Positions 9,052-18,789 of a stretch of DNA of 64,000 bases are shown here, in pieces (positions within the stretch are counted from its first letter, which is position 1; each line of letters begins with the position of its first letter). A program made the position numbers and the translations under genes. Below the pieces are notes generated by a model. The model had not been told where the DNA came from. It searched no databases and saw only the letters and a program-made list of their open reading frames with translations. The stretch comes from Gammaproteobacteria bacterium. Lineage in GTDB: Bacteria; Pseudomonadota; Gammaproteobacteria; Xanthomonadales; Wenzhouxiangellaceae. The DNA lies in assembly GCA_021772985.1 (NCBI GenBank), contig JAJFKX010000004.1, positions 36,323 to 100,322 of the forward strand. Direction: 5' to 3'.

Positions 9052-9111
9052 GGGTTAAGCCAAAGGCTTAGCCCGGCCAGAGTGTCCGTGGCTCAATTCG
9101 AGCCACCGGAC
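9052..9111 (-). other. Tandem hairpins between ahcY and metF
   Basis: Two stem-loops sit back to back. At 9052-9074 GGGTTAAGCC and GGCTTAGCCC face each other over AAA, with one imperfect pair. At 9084-9111 GTCCGTGGCTC pairs with GAGCCACCGGAC over AATTC, with one bulged base. Neither has a T-run. They may protect the upstream message or attenuate metF. They do not match the S-adenosylhomocysteine riboswitch consensus as I know it. Confidence 0.6.
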
Positions 9112-9118
9112 CAGCTGC

Positions 9119-10540
9119 TTAATACCGGTAATGATCTGGTTTATACGGACCAGCCGGATCAACATGAATGTATTCAGCCTGTTCCTGGCTTAATTCGGTC
9201 AAATTCACGCCTATGCGCCGCAAATGTAACCGGGCAACTTTTTCATCCAGATGTTTGGGTAACACGTAAACTTCATTGCCGTACTCTTCATTGTTGTTCC
9301 ATAACTCCATCTGAGCCAGTACCTGGTTAGTGAAAGAGTTAGACATCACAAAGCTTGGGTGACCGGTGGCACAACCCAGATTAACCAGCCGGCCTTCAGC
9401 CAGTAGAATAATCTTGTTGCCATTCGGGAAGCTGATGTGGTCAACCTGAGGCTTGATATTTTCCCACTGATACTTGCGGATACCGGCAACATCGATTTCA
9501 TTATCAAAATGACCGATGTTGCAGACGATAGATTCGTTCTTCATCTGCTCCATGTGAGCCGCCGTGATGACATTGAAGTTGCCGGTAGCGGTGACAAAAA
9601 TATCGACCTGATCAACCACATCATCCATCCTGACCACTCGATAACCTTCCATGGCCGCCTGCAATGCACAAATCGGGTCAATTTCCGTCACCATAACGGT
9701 GGCGCCCAGACCTCTCAGCGACTGTGCGCAACCTTTGCCGACATCACCGTAACCGGCAACCACTGCGACTTTACCAGCGATCATCACATCTGTAGCCCGT
9801 TTGATGCCATCGACCAGCGATTCGCGGCAGCCATAAAGATTGTCAAACTTGGATTTGGTGACTGAATCATTCACATTGATCGCCGGGAACAACAGGCTTC
9901 CAGCTTTCTGCATGCGATACAAACGTCCAACACCCGTGGTCGTTTCTTCGGTTACACCCTGGATACCGCCCAATACTTTGCTATACCAACCTGGTTGACT
10001 GGTCAGTCGTTTTTTGATCGCAGCATACATAGCGACTTCTTCCTCGCTGCCGGGGTTGTCCAGCACCGAGGGGTCACTTTCAGCCGAAGCACCCAGACTG
10101 ATCAACAGGGTCGCATCACCACCATCGTCCAAAATCATATTGGCGGTTTTGCCATTGCCCCAGTCAAAAATCTGATGAGTGAACTCCCAGTACTCATCCA
10201 GAGTTTCACCTTTAAAGGCAAATACCGGTACACCACTATCAGCAATTGCTGCTGCTGCATGATCCTGGGTTGAATAAATATTGCACGATGCCCAGCGCAC
10301 TTCGGCGCCCAAAGCAGTCAGGGTTTCAATCAATACAGCGGTCTGAATGGTCATATGCAGAGAACCGGCGACCCGAGCACCTTTTAATGGCTGGGTTTGA
10401 CCGAACTCACGGCGCAAGGCCATCAAGCCCGGCATTTCAGTTTCAGCAATGGCCATTTCCTTGCGGCCATAATCGGCCTGACTGATATCGGCAACATAAT
10501 AATCAGGTTTGTCCTGATCAATGGATACTGCAGTACTCAT
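9119..10540 (-). CDS. ahcY: Adenosylhomocysteinase
   Basis: This is a 473-residue NAD-dependent hydrolase splitting S-adenosylhomocysteine into adenosine and homocysteine. It carries [18 protein letters not shown] (substrate domain), the [13 protein letters not shown] active-site stretch, the NAD Rossmann motif [12 protein letters not shown] and the C-terminal [12 protein letters not shown]. The start is ATG 10540 with GGAGAG upstream; the frame is open 18 codons further, but those residues do not fit the family. It lies 54 bases downstream of metK and is cotranscribed with it. Many gammaproteobacteria use the Pfs/LuxS route instead, so presence of AhcY is informative about SAM recycling here. 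Confidence 0.97.
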   Translation of the reverse strand: MSTAVSIDQDKPDYYVADISQADYGRKEMAIAETEMPGLMALRREFGQTQPLKGARVAGSLHMTIQTAVLIETLTALGAEVRWASCNIYSTQDHAAAAIADSGVPVFAFKGETLDEYWEFTHQIFDWGNGKTANMILDDGGDATLLISLGASAESDPSVLDNPGSEEEVAMYAAIKKRLTSQPGWYSKVLGGIQGVTEETTTGVGRLYRMQKAGSLLFPAINVNDSVTKSKFDNLYGCRESLVDGIKRATDVMIAGKVAVVAGYGDVGKGCAQSLRGLGATVMVTEIDPICALQAAMEGYRVVRMDDVVDQVDIFVTATGNFNVITAAHMEQMKNESIVCNIGHFDNEIDVAGIRKYQWENIKPQVDHISFPNGNKIILLAEGRLVNLGCATGHPSFVMSNSFTNQVLAQMELWNNNEEYGNEVYVLPKHLDEKVARLHLRRIGVNLTELSQEQAEYIHVDPAGPYKPDHYRY

Positions 10541-10594
10541 AAAATACTCTCCAAATATATTTCGTTTTGTGTTCTGTTTCGCAACCCCAGCCAA

Positions 10595-11767
10595 TCAAAT
10601 GGCTGCGGCCAGGATCTCCGCTTTATCGGTTTTCTCCCAACTGACGCCAAGGTCTTCACGACCCATATGTCCGTAGGCAGCGGTTGCCCGATAAATCGGT
10701 TTAATTAAATCCAGCATTTTCAATATGCCGTATGGGCGCAGGTCAAAATGCTCACGCACCAATGCTTCTATACGCTTGTCATCCAGCTTGCCGGTGCCAA
10801 AAGTCTCCACGCTGATCGAAGTCGGTTCTGCCACGCCGATGGCATAAGAAACCTGGATTTCGCATTTTTCGGCTAACCCGGCGGCGACAATGTTTTTGGC
10901 CACATAACGACATGCATAAGCAGCAGAACGGTCAACTTTGGATGGGTCCTTGCCTGAGAAAGCACCACCACCATGACGAGCCATACCACCATACGTATCA
11001 ACAATGATTTTTCGCCCAGTCAGGCCGGCATCACCCACAGGACCACCGATCTCAAACTTTCCCGTCGGGTTGATGTGAAACTTGGTTTGGTTATCCAGCC
11101 ATTCAGCCGGCAGCACCGGCTTGATGACCTGTTCCATTACCAATTGTTGCAGGTCAGACTGCTCAATTTCCGGGCTATGCTGTGTGGATAAGACCACGGC
11201 ATCAATCCCCACCGGCTTGCCATTCTGGTAACGAAAGGTCACCTGGCTTTTGGCGTCAGGTCGCAAATACCGTTGACCATCAGCGGTGCTGCGACGGACA
11301 TCAGCCTGCTTTTTCACCAATTCGTGTGAATAATAAATCGGTGCCGGCATCAGCACTGGCGTTTCATTGCTGGCATAGCCAAACATTAAGCCCTGATCAC
11401 CCGCACCTTGTTCTTCAGGATTGGTGCGATCGACACCCTGGGCAATATCCGGTGATTGTTTACCAATGACATTGATAACACCACAGGTATGGCCATCAAA
11501 ACCGACTGCTGATGAATCATAGCCGATATCCACAATCACCTGACGAATCAGCTCTTCCAGATCCACCCAGGCCGTGGTGGTGATTTCACCACCAACAATC
11601 GCCACGCCGGTTTTAACAAACGTCTCACAAGCGACTCTTGCCGCCTTATCCTGTTCCAGAATAGCGTCCAGAATGGCATCAGAAATCTGGTCAGCCAGTT
11701 TGTCCGGGTGACCCTCGCTCACCGACTCTGAGGTGAACAAATAGTTATCAGTGGGATAACTGCTCAT
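10595..11767 (-). CDS. metK: S-adenosylmethionine synthetase
   Basis: This is a 390-residue cytoplasmic enzyme making SAM from methionine and ATP. It has the ATP motif [14 protein letters not shown], the [12 protein letters not shown] hexapeptide region and the P-loop-like [16 protein letters not shown]. The start ATG 11767 is preceded by GAAGGA at 9 bases; the ATG two codons earlier would sit only 3 bases from that site. It is the first gene of the metK-ahcY-metF operon, with a sigma70-like promoter just upstream. I see no known SAM riboswitch in its leader. Confidence 0.97.
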   Translation of the reverse strand: MSSYPTDNYLFTSESVSEGHPDKLADQISDAILDAILEQDKAARVACETFVKTGVAIVGGEITTTAWVDLEELIRQVIVDIGYDSSAVGFDGHTCGVINVIGKQSPDIAQGVDRTNPEEQGAGDQGLMFGYASNETPVLMPAPIYYSHELVKKQADVRRSTADGQRYLRPDAKSQVTFRYQNGKPVGIDAVVLSTQHSPEIEQSDLQQLVMEQVIKPVLPAEWLDNQTKFHINPTGKFEIGGPVGDAGLTGRKIIVDTYGGMARHGGGAFSGKDPSKVDRSAAYACRYVAKNIVAAGLAEKCEIQVSYAIGVAEPTSISVETFGTGKLDDKRIEALVREHFDLRPYGILKMLDLIKPIYRATAAYGHMGREDLGVSWEKTDKAEILAAAI

Positions 11768-11796
11768 GGGCATATATCCTTCAATCCGCATAAAGA

Positions 11797-11824
11797 GATA
11801 TATTCTACCGGGTTTAATGTTCAA
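11797..11824 (-). promoter_or_regulatory. Putative sigma70 promoter of metK
   Basis: On the minus strand TTGAAC (11819-11824), a 16-base spacer and TATATC (11797-11802) lie about 30 bases before the metK start. The spacing is acceptable and the -10 is imperfect. The region is shared with divergent nhaB. Confidence 0.45.
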
Positions 11825-11922
11825 TACCAATTAAATCGGCACCTCTAAGACAAATTAGCTGGTGAGAAAGCTGTTCGGAGGATACAATCCCCCGCTGGTC
11901 TTTCGGTTTTTGGATAACAACT

Positions 11923-13422
11923 ATGAGTAGAACCATCGCCAACGCTTTCGCCCATAACTTCCTGGGTAATTCAGCCAGCTGGTACAAGTTAACCATCATC
12001 GCATTTTTGGTGCTTAATCCGATTATCTGGCAGATCAATGGCTTTTTAGCCGGTTGGGTCCTGGTGCTCGAGTTTATTTTCTGCTTGGCGATGGCATTGA
12101 AATGCTACCCGCTGCAACCCGGCGGCCTGTTGGCATTGGAAGCTGTAGTCCTGGGTATGACCCACCCAGAAACCGTATTTATGGAAATACAAAACAACTT
12201 CGAGGTGATTTTACTACTGATCTTTATGGTAGCCGGCATCTTCTTTTTGAAAAATATGCTGTTGTATGTTTTCACTAAGATTTTGCTGGGCATCCGTTCC
12301 AAAACATTGCTATCACTGCTGTTTTGTTTCGTCGCCGCATTCTTATCGGCATTTCTGGATGCGCTGACTGTAACGGCTGTTGTTATTACCGTAGCATCTG
12401 GTTTTTATGGGGTGTACCACAAGGTGTCGTCAGGTAAGGGTTTTGATGGTGACCACGACCATGCCGATGACTCCGGCATCGGCGATGAAACTCGAACCGA
12501 CCTGGAACAATTCCGTGCGTTCCTGCGAAACCTGATGATGCACGCTGCAGTGGGTACCGCACTGGGCGGCGTTACCACTCTGGTCGGCGAACCACAAAAC
12601 CTGTTAATCGCAAATATAGCGGGCTGGGATTTTATTGAGTTCTTCAATCGGATGGCGCATATCACCATGCCGGTATTAGCTGCCGGCCTTGCAACCTGTA
12701 TCGTGGTCGAAAAAACCAAAATTTTTGGTTATGGGGCACAGATTCCGATAGCGGCTCGGCGGATCCTGGAAGAGTTCGACCGTATCGAAGATGAAAAACG
12801 CACACTGAATGAAAAGGCTGCCCTGATCATGCAAGCGCTGGTAGCTGTTTTTCTGGTGGTTGCGCTGGCTTTTCATTGGGCTGCAGTAGGTGTGATTGGG
12901 CTGGCGGTTATTGTACTGGCCACTGCTTTTACCGGAATTGTTGAAGAGCACCGGCTGGGTCATGCCTTTGAGGAAGCATTACCTTTCACTGCACTGCTGG
13001 CGGTGTTTTTTGCCATTGTCGGTGTAATTCACGACCAGCACTTGTTTAAACCTATTATTGATTTCGTATTCAGCCTGCCGCAACAATCCCAGGCGCCGGT
13101 CTTTTATATGGCCAATGGCGTGCTCTCGATGATCAGTGACAATGTGTTTGTGGCTACTGTTTATATCAATGAGATCAAAGCCGCACTGGATGCCGGAAAT
13201 ATTACCCGCGAGCACTTTGATGTATTAGCTATAGCGGTCAATACCGGCACTAACATCCCCAGCGTCGCAACCCCTAACGGTCAGGCTGCTTTCCTGTTTC
13301 TGCTGACTTCGGCGATTGCTCCGCTGATTCGTTTGTCGTATGTAAGGATGGTGGTTTTAGCCTTGCCGTATACCATTGTGATGAGCATCGTTGGTTTGTT
13401 GGCGACTATTTACCTAAGCTAG
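11923..13422 (+). CDS. nhaB: Na+/H+ antiporter NhaB
   Basis: This is a 499-residue polytopic inner-membrane protein of the NhaB family, exchanging cytoplasmic Na+ for external H+. Recognisable segments are [18 protein letters not shown] at the start, [35 protein letters not shown] and [20 protein letters not shown] near the end. The length matches the family. It fits a saline or marine lifestyle. It heads a plus-strand run with the next three genes, which are spaced or overlapped by only a few bases. Confidence 0.95.
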   Translation: MSRTIANAFAHNFLGNSASWYKLTIIAFLVLNPIIWQINGFLAGWVLVLEFIFCLAMALKCYPLQPGGLLALEAVVLGMTHPETVFMEIQNNFEVILLLIFMVAGIFFLKNMLLYVFTKILLGIRSKTLLSLLFCFVAAFLSAFLDALTVTAVVITVASGFYGVYHKVSSGKGFDGDHDHADDSGIGDETRTDLEQFRAFLRNLMMHAAVGTALGGVTTLVGEPQNLLIANIAGWDFIEFFNRMAHITMPVLAAGLATCIVVEKTKIFGYGAQIPIAARRILEEFDRIEDEKRTLNEKAALIMQALVAVFLVVALAFHWAAVGVIGLAVIVLATAFTGIVEEHRLGHAFEEALPFTALLAVFFAIVGVIHDQHLFKPIIDFVFSLPQQSQAPVFYMANGVLSMISDNVFVATVYINEIKAALDAGNITREHFDVLAIAVNTGTNIPSVATPNGQAAFLFLLTSAIAPLIRLSYVRMVVLALPYTIVMSIVGLLATIYLS

Positions 13423-13436
13423 GGTCAAGCAAGATT

Positions 13437-13784
13437 ATGCCTAAAAAACCGGATAGTGATTTCCACAAGCAGCAAGATGACAGCCGCTGGGAAATGCTCA
13501 GCCATCTGATCGTATTTCAATTGAAGTTGATTATGGATGGCTTGCGTGATGCCGCACTTATTCCAGTTTCGATTTCAGCAGGATTGGCAGGTTTTTTCTT
13601 TCGCCGTGAAGACCCATGGCTATGGTATCGCGAAGTGCTTAATTGGGGTCGTGCGACTGATCACTGGATTGATCTGTTTGATGCCCATAAAGATGAAGCT
13701 CCACCGAATTTCGATGAAATGGTCGAAAAAACCAAACAACGGCTGGACGCTAATGACACTGACAAATCCGGCCCTGAGCAGTGA
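13437..13784 (+). CDS. Hypothetical small protein downstream of nhaB
   Basis: I do not recognise this 115-residue protein. A charged N-terminus leads into one moderately hydrophobic stretch (ALIPVSISAGLAGFFF, about residues 40-55). An aromatic-rich segment DPWLWYREVLNWGRATDHW follows, and the tail is highly charged. It could be a peripheral or single-pass membrane protein. It begins 14 bases after nhaB and its stop overlaps the GTG start of the Rieske gene, so it is part of the operon. A function in ion homeostasis would be a guess. Confidence 0.75.
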   Translation: MPKKPDSDFHKQQDDSRWEMLSHLIVFQLKLIMDGLRDAALIPVSISAGLAGFFFRREDPWLWYREVLNWGRATDHWIDLFDAHKDEAPPNFDEMVEKTKQRLDANDTDKSGPEQ

Positions 13785-14134
13785 GTTCAGCACCCACTCT
13801 GGAGCAGTTGCCTCAGCAACAACCGGTGGCTTATTCAGACCAGGAATTACCGGCTGAAGTCATACTCATAAGAGACGGGCAACAAGTTGCCGCCTGGTTA
13901 AATATTTGCCCACATCAGGGCCGCCCACTGAACTATGCACCTAACAAGTTTTTGCAAACACCGGATGGTTACTTGATGTGCGCTGCACATGGCGCCACCT
14001 TTAATATGCAAACGGGTGAATGTGTCAATGGCCCATGTATTGGTGCCAGTCTGAGAGCCGTGCCGGCAACTGTGAACCAGCAGGGGCAGATTCAACTGAG
14101 TGCACCTGAACCTTACAACCCAACAGCAAATTAG
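13781..14134 (+). CDS. Rieske [2Fe-2S] ferredoxin-like protein
   Basis: This is a 117-residue soluble Rieske protein. The ligands are C43-x-H45 in CPHQG and C67-xx-H70 in CAAHG, with the standard intervening distance. It lacks a signal peptide and a catalytic domain, so it resembles the small Rieske ferredoxins that pass electrons to oxygenases or reductases, or the NirD-like group. The start is GTG 13781, overlapping the previous stop by four bases (GTGA). ilvE follows after 8 bases. The redox partner is unknown. Confidence 0.85.
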   Translation: MSSAPTLEQLPQQQPVAYSDQELPAEVILIRDGQQVAAWLNICPHQGRPLNYAPNKFLQTPDGYLMCAAHGATFNMQTGECVNGPCIGASLRAVPATVNQQGQIQLSAPEPYNPTAN

Positions 14135-14142
14135 AATCGACT

Positions 14143-15138
14143 ATGACCGCTCCTTTTGGAACCAAGTTCGCACCTTTAATCAGTGTAAGCCACTACGCAG
14201 ACGGCCATTGGTCAACTGCCCAACTGCAACCCGCTGAGTCACTGCCACTACACCCCGCCAGCCATGTACTGCACTATTCCAGCAGTTGTTTTGAAGGCTT
14301 AAAAGCCTACCGGGGTAGCACCGGCGAGGTCCACATCTACCGATTGGATATGCACATCCAGCGGATGCAGAACAGTGCCAGACTGTTGCACTTGCCACAG
14401 CCCGACACAGCATTACTGGAAACCCTGATGTTATCCGTGGTCAGCCAGCAACTTGATCTGGTCCCGGCTTTCCCGGGCTCTTTGTATCTAAGACCGACAC
14501 TGATCGGTATTGATGAAATGATTGGCAGTGCGGGCAAGGCATCTGGTTCTGCTATTTTGTACGTACTGGCATCGCCGGTCGGCGATTACTTCGGTGGCAG
14601 TGAAAAAACCCTGCGGCTGCTGATAGATGATCAGAATATGCGCACCACGCCGTCTTTTGGCGAAGCCAAAACCGGTGGCAATTATGCCGCCGCGCTGCGT
14701 TTTATTGCCCAGGCCAAAGCTGAACACAATTGTGATCAGGTATTGTTTTGCCCAAATAGCAACGTCCAGGAAACCGGCGCAGCCAACTTTTTCCTAATTA
14801 ATGGCAACAGCTTAATCACCAAGCCATTGGATGGCAGTATTTTACCGGGGGTTACCCGTGACTCGCTGCTGACACTGGCACGGGAACTGGGTTATACGAT
14901 TGAAGAACGTGATTTTACCGTCGATGAATTACTGGACTCGACAGCTGACTCGGAGTGCGTATTGTCCGGAACTGCAGCGGTGCTTACCTCGGTCAGCGAA
15001 CTGGTCCATAACGACACCACCTATCAAGTCGGGAACGGGCATGTTGGGCCACATACCCAAAAGCTGCGCCAGGCACTAACCGATATTCAGGCAGGCAAAA
15101 ATCAGAACTACAGTCATTGGTTAAGACCCGTAGTGTGA
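14143..15138 (+). CDS. ilvE: Branched-chain amino acid aminotransferase
   Basis: This is a 331-residue fold-type IV PLP enzyme transferring amino groups to and from Leu, Ile and Val. The PLP lysine is K176 in EAKTGGNYAAAL. Other family marks are LHYSSSCFEGLKAYRG, YLRPTLIG, NVQETGAANFF and LPGVTRDSLL. It belongs to the longer group II branched-chain type rather than the E. coli IlvE type. It ends the nhaB run. Its last codons and stop lie inside a perfect palindrome shared with the convergent transporter gene. Confidence 0.93.
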   Translation: MTAPFGTKFAPLISVSHYADGHWSTAQLQPAESLPLHPASHVLHYSSSCFEGLKAYRGSTGEVHIYRLDMHIQRMQNSARLLHLPQPDTALLETLMLSVVSQQLDLVPAFPGSLYLRPTLIGIDEMIGSAGKASGSAILYVLASPVGDYFGGSEKTLRLLIDDQNMRTTPSFGEAKTGGNYAAALRFIAQAKAEHNCDQVLFCPNSNVQETGAANFFLINGNSLITKPLDGSILPGVTRDSLLTLARELGYTIEERDFTVDELLDSTADSECVLSGTAAVLTSVSELVHNDTTYQVGNGHVGPHTQKLRQALTDIQAGKNQNYSHWLRPVV

Positions 15139-15167
15139 ATTGGATTTATTTAATAAATCCAATTCAC
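15135..15167. terminator. Bidirectional hairpin holding both stop codons
   Basis: GTGAATTGGATTTAT and its exact complement flank a TTA loop, a perfect 15-bp stem. The ilvE stop (15136-15138) is in the left arm and the transporter stop (15150-15152) is the loop itself. Both strands therefore read the same sequence. It is the obvious end point for both convergent transcripts, although there is no T-run. Confidence 0.75.
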
Positions 15168-16976
15168 CATTGCCACTAAAACGGCTATATATAAAACACT
15201 CAAACCAATGCCTGCCCGCATAAAGTCCACCACCCGGTAGTTACCTGGCCCCATGGTCAATGCATTAACCTGATGGGTGGGCAACAGAAAAGCATTGGAT
15301 GTAGCCAGCACCACTACCAAAGCCATAGCGGCTGGGTCGGTATTAGTAGCGATTGCAATGTTAATCGCCAATGGCACCAGGATAATAGTCGCGCCGACAT
15401 TGGACATCATCAAAGTAAACAGTGTTGCCAGTATTGCTAAAGTGATTTGCAATACCAACGGTGAAACATCTCCCAACAAACTGATCAAGCCTTCCGCCAT
15501 CCAGGCTGCGGTGGCAGTGGATTCCATCGCGTTACCCAGTGGAATCAGACAGGCAAGTAAAAAGACCGTTTTCCAGCTAACCGCTGAATATGCTTCGTCC
15601 ATGCTCAACACGCCTGTTAATACCATCCCGATCGCACCAACCAGCAGTGCCAGCGACAGGCGCAAATCAGTAAACAGTACCAAGCTCAAAGCAATGGCAA
15701 AAAACAGCAATGCAAAACTGACTTTTTGTGGGCGCGCTTCATCTTTGGGTAAATCCGAAGCCACCAAAAAGTCTCGATCTTTATCCAGTTTGGCCAGATC
15801 CTTCCAGCTGGAATGACTGACCAGACAATCACCCGCCTCCAGTTTCACATTGCGTAATTCCTCAGTAATTATCTCTCCGCGCCGATTCACCGCCAACACG
15901 CTGATACCAAAACGGCTGCGCAGTCTTACCTCACCAATGGTTGATCCGATTAACCTTGATGCAGGTGGAATAACCACTTCGGTAATACCAGCCAGTGCCG
16001 GATTAAATAAATGCCCGAAGGTACGCAATCGCGGCTGTAACCGGCATTCCTGTTTTTCGCAGAATTCAACTACCTGCTCACGGGTACCCATCACACCCAG
16101 AATCGTACCCACCCAAATCATGTCTTCCGAGGGTGGTGCCAGACGAGGAGCTTCGGTATTGCGAATGGCTAAAATCAAAGGCGCATCAATCAGTTTTTCG
16201 GCATCACCAACTTTCATTCCCACCAATGGGCTGTCCATGGTTACCAGTAACTCAAATATATCACCACGAATGCCATATACATCTGCAAAATACGTTTTGG
16301 GCCGTTTATTGCCGCCAACAGCGGTTTTTACTTTGGGCATCAAAAACCGCCCGAATAACAAAAAGTAGATAATCCCCATTAAAATCAATGCAATACCAAT
16401 GGGTGTGACATCAAATAAATTAAAGGCTTCCAGTGAGCTGGCACCTGGTGGTAACGATGCATTAGCGTTGGCGATCAGGTCATTGAGCAGAATTAATGGA
16501 GAAGAACCAACCAGGGTTAAAGTACCACCGAGAATTGCACAATATCCCATCGGCATTAACAGCCTCGATTGTGGAATATTGGTTCGAGCAGAAATGCGAC
16601 TGACCAACGGGATGAATAAAGCCGCTGCACCCACATTCTGCATAAACCCGGAAATCACCGCAACACAACCGGAAATCATGGCCATAATGCGTTGTTCTGT
16701 TCGTCCGCCAAGCTTGACGATCAATGCAGCCACTACGGTCATTGCACCGGTGCGGTCCAAACCTGCACCCAGGATCATCACCGCAATCACTGAAATTACT
16801 GCGTTGGATGAAAACCCATTAAACAATTGTCCGGATGGCACCAGACCCAATAGCCCAAGGATAACCAGTATCAGTACCGCAGTGACATCCACCCGGACCA
16901 ACTCGGTAATAAATAATGTTGCTGCGAAAACAAGTATGCCCAGCACCAACAGCATGTCGGTTGTTAGTTCCATCAA
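15150..16976 (-). CDS. SLC13/DASS-type permease with two TrkA-C domains
   Basis: This is a 608-residue membrane protein. Hydrophobic helices fill residues about 5-200 and 400-605. Between them lies a soluble insert with two regulatory RCK_C (TrkA-C) modules, visible as DIFELLVTMDSPLVGMKVGDAEK and EVVIPPASRLIGSTIGEVRLRS. The QNVGAAALFIP and GSSPLILLN segments match the SNT-like motifs of the Na+-coupled anion transporters. This architecture is common for sulfate or dicarboxylate uptake; given the cys genes nearby sulfate is possible but not shown. The start overlaps the trmB stop by four bases (ATGA). Confidence 0.85.
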   Translation of the reverse strand: MMELTTDMLLVLGILVFAATLFITELVRVDVTAVLILVILGLLGLVPSGQLFNGFSSNAVISVIAVMILGAGLDRTGAMTVVAALIVKLGGRTEQRIMAMISGCVAVISGFMQNVGAAALFIPLVSRISARTNIPQSRLLMPMGYCAILGGTLTLVGSSPLILLNDLIANANASLPPGASSLEAFNLFDVTPIGIALILMGIIYFLLFGRFLMPKVKTAVGGNKRPKTYFADVYGIRGDIFELLVTMDSPLVGMKVGDAEKLIDAPLILAIRNTEAPRLAPPSEDMIWVGTILGVMGTREQVVEFCEKQECRLQPRLRTFGHLFNPALAGITEVVIPPASRLIGSTIGEVRLRSRFGISVLAVNRRGEIITEELRNVKLEAGDCLVSHSSWKDLAKLDKDRDFLVASDLPKDEARPQKVSFALLFFAIALSLVLFTDLRLSLALLVGAIGMVLTGVLSMDEAYSAVSWKTVFLLACLIPLGNAMESTATAAWMAEGLISLLGDVSPLVLQITLAILATLFTLMMSNVGATIILVPLAINIAIATNTDPAAMALVVVLATSNAFLLPTHQVNALTMGPGNYRVVDFMRAGIGLSVLYIAVLVAMVNWIY

Positions 16977-17677
16977 GCCTGGTTGCTTATCTTTGTTAGC
17001 AGCAGATCATACACCTGATGGCCCAAACGTTCCCCACGGCGTTCAAATTTAGTTTGCGGCCGGGTGGCAGGCCTCCGGCTGTATTGACCGATACCGGCAG
17101 TGTTTTCAAATGCAGGATGAGCATCACACACAGCCAGCATGTGCAACGCATAGTGTTCCCAGTCGGTGGCTAAATGCAGACCACCTTCAGTTTTAATCAC
17201 CCGCGCCAACAAATTCAGAAACTGTGTTTGGACCAAACGCCTTTTGTGGTGGCGTTTTTTAGGCCATGGATCAGGAAAGAAAATCTGCACCCCTGCCAGA
17301 CAGTCAGGCTTGAGTCGATCAGCAACTATTCCAACAGCATCTTCAGTGGCCACCCTGATATTTTTAAGCCCCTGCTCTGCGATCCGCATCAATAAGTGCC
17401 CGACACCGGGACGATGCACTTCAATACCAAGATAATTATTGTCAGGGTTTTCGATGGCATTTTGAACCAGCGAATCACCATTGCCAAAGCCGATTTCCAA
17501 AATAACCGGCTTGAAGTTGCCAAACAAATCCTCGCAGTCGATGATTGCATCACTTTCGGCTACACCGTAATCTGGCAATAGTTCATCCAGCGCATGCCGC
17601 TGACCGGCTGTTAATCGGCCTCCACGCCGCACAAAACTGCGCAGCGTACGATGACGTTCAGAGGCGGCCTGGGACAT
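16973..17677 (-). CDS. trmB: tRNA (guanine-N7-)-methyltransferase
   Basis: This is a 234-residue SAM-dependent enzyme making m7G46 in tRNA. The SAM motif EIGFGNGDSLV, the acidic NYLGIEVHRPGVG loop and the family signature FFPDPWPKKRHHKRR are all present, and the C-terminal TKFERRGERLGH matches the family. It sits between thiG and the SLC13 gene. The thiS-thiG-trmB order is also found in pseudomonads. Confidence 0.96.
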   Translation of the reverse strand: MSQAASERHRTLRSFVRRGGRLTAGQRHALDELLPDYGVAESDAIIDCEDLFGNFKPVILEIGFGNGDSLVQNAIENPDNNYLGIEVHRPGVGHLLMRIAEQGLKNIRVATEDAVGIVADRLKPDCLAGVQIFFPDPWPKKRHHKRRLVQTQFLNLLARVIKTEGGLHLATDWEHYALHMLAVCDAHPAFENTAGIGQYSRRPATRPQTKFERRGERLGHQVYDLLLTKISNQA

Positions 17678-17705
17678 AACTGGGACAGTATAGTTTTAAT
17701 CAGGG

Positions 17706-18515
17706 CTATTCAATCAGCCCCTCAATTGGTGATGATGCACTGGCAAAACGTTTTCTAGGTATACGTCCGGCCTGATACGCCAACCGCCCGGCCTGGATTG
17801 CCAGACGCATGGCATACGCCATGGCAACCGGATGTTTGGCGCCGGCTATGGCTGTGTTCATTAATACCCCATCACAACCGAGTTCCATTGCCACGGCTGC
17901 ATCAGATGCAGTACCGACACCGGCATCAACCAGAATCGGAACGGTTGCTTCCTCCACGATGGTCATAATATTGTACCGGTTCTGAACGCCTAAACCGGAC
18001 CCAATCGGTGCTGCCAGCGGCATCACTGCAACACAACCCATCTCCGCTAATCGACGGGCAATGATCGGATCATCATTGGTATATACCATGACATCGAAAC
18101 CATCCTTAATCAGGGCTTCAGCGGCTTCCAGTGTTGCAGTAATATCCGGGAACAGGGTTTTTTTATCACCCAGCACTTCCAGCTTGACCAGCTTATGCCC
18201 GTCCAGCAGTTCGCGGGCCAGCTGGCAAGTGCGAATTGCATCACTGGCTGTAAAGCAGCCTGCAGTATTAGGCAAAATAGTGAACTCATCCGGCGGCAAC
18301 ACTTCCAGCAAACTGGGCTCTTCGGGATTTTGTCCGATATTGGTGCGTCGAATGGCTACAGTCACAATTTGAGCACCTGCAGCTGCGGTAGCATCCCGGG
18401 TTTCCTGTAAGTCTCGGTACTTACCGGTACCTGTGAGCAGCCGTGAGTGATAGGTATTACCAGCAATCTCCAATGGATCTTCGGGCAGGTACGATGGTTC
18501 GGTTTGGTCCAACAT
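17706..18515 (-). CDS. thiG: Thiazole synthase
   Basis: This is a 269-residue TIM-barrel enzyme condensing 1-deoxy-xylulose-5-phosphate, dehydroglycine or an equivalent and ThiS-thiocarboxylate sulfur into the thiamine thiazole. Family marks are [27 protein letters not shown], the Schiff-base lysine region [15 protein letters not shown] and [15 protein letters not shown]. It is 71 bases downstream of its sulfur carrier thiS. A short N-terminal extension of about 15 residues is visible. Confidence 0.96.
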   Translation of the reverse strand: MLDQTEPSYLPEDPLEIAGNTYHSRLLTGTGKYRDLQETRDATAAAGAQIVTVAIRRTNIGQNPEEPSLLEVLPPDEFTILPNTAGCFTASDAIRTCQLARELLDGHKLVKLEVLGDKKTLFPDITATLEAAEALIKDGFDVMVYTNDDPIIARRLAEMGCVAVMPLAAPIGSGLGVQNRYNIMTIVEEATVPILVDAGVGTASDAAVAMELGCDGVLMNTAIAGAKHPVAMAYAMRLAIQAGRLAYQAGRIPRKRFASASSPIEGLIE

Positions 18516-18587
18516 GGTTAGTACTCTAGTACTCCTTACAATGTGATAATGCGGGGTTCAGTTAGTTTTTCATTGTTTATGACCAGA

Positions 18588-18788
18588 TTATCCACCACCA
18601 ATGGCGTGAACAATTTCAATCTGATCACCTGGCTGCAACTGATGATTTGGATGCAGCGAACGCGGAATAATAGTCCGGTTTACTTCAACAGCCACTGACT
18701 TTTTAGTCAGTTCCAGTTGCACCAGCAAATCAATAATATTGGCCGGTTGATCCAACTGCAAAGGTTTACCGTTGACCATCAAGTCCAT
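18588..18788 (-). CDS. thiS: Sulfur carrier protein ThiS
   Basis: This is a 66-residue ubiquitin-like protein carrying thiocarboxylate sulfur to ThiG. It ends in HAIGGG; the family end is Gly-Gly, so one extra Gly is present. The start is ATG 18788, one base after the pyrB stop, with AGGAG 7 bases upstream inside pyrB. The frame is open 11 codons further, but that part lies within pyrB. It is followed by thiG. Confidence 0.93.
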   Translation of the reverse strand: MDLMVNGKPLQLDQPANIIDLLVQLELTKKSVAVEVNRTIIPRSLHPNHQLQPGDQIEIVHAIGGG

Positions 18789-18789
18789 C

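Noticed and set aside
9052..9111. SAH riboswitch near ahcY
   Set aside because: The hairpins lie downstream of ahcY, and the known conserved core is absent.
11768..11922. SAM riboswitch upstream of metK
   Set aside because: I could not fit SAM-I, SAM-II or SAM-IV type conserved cores to this leader.
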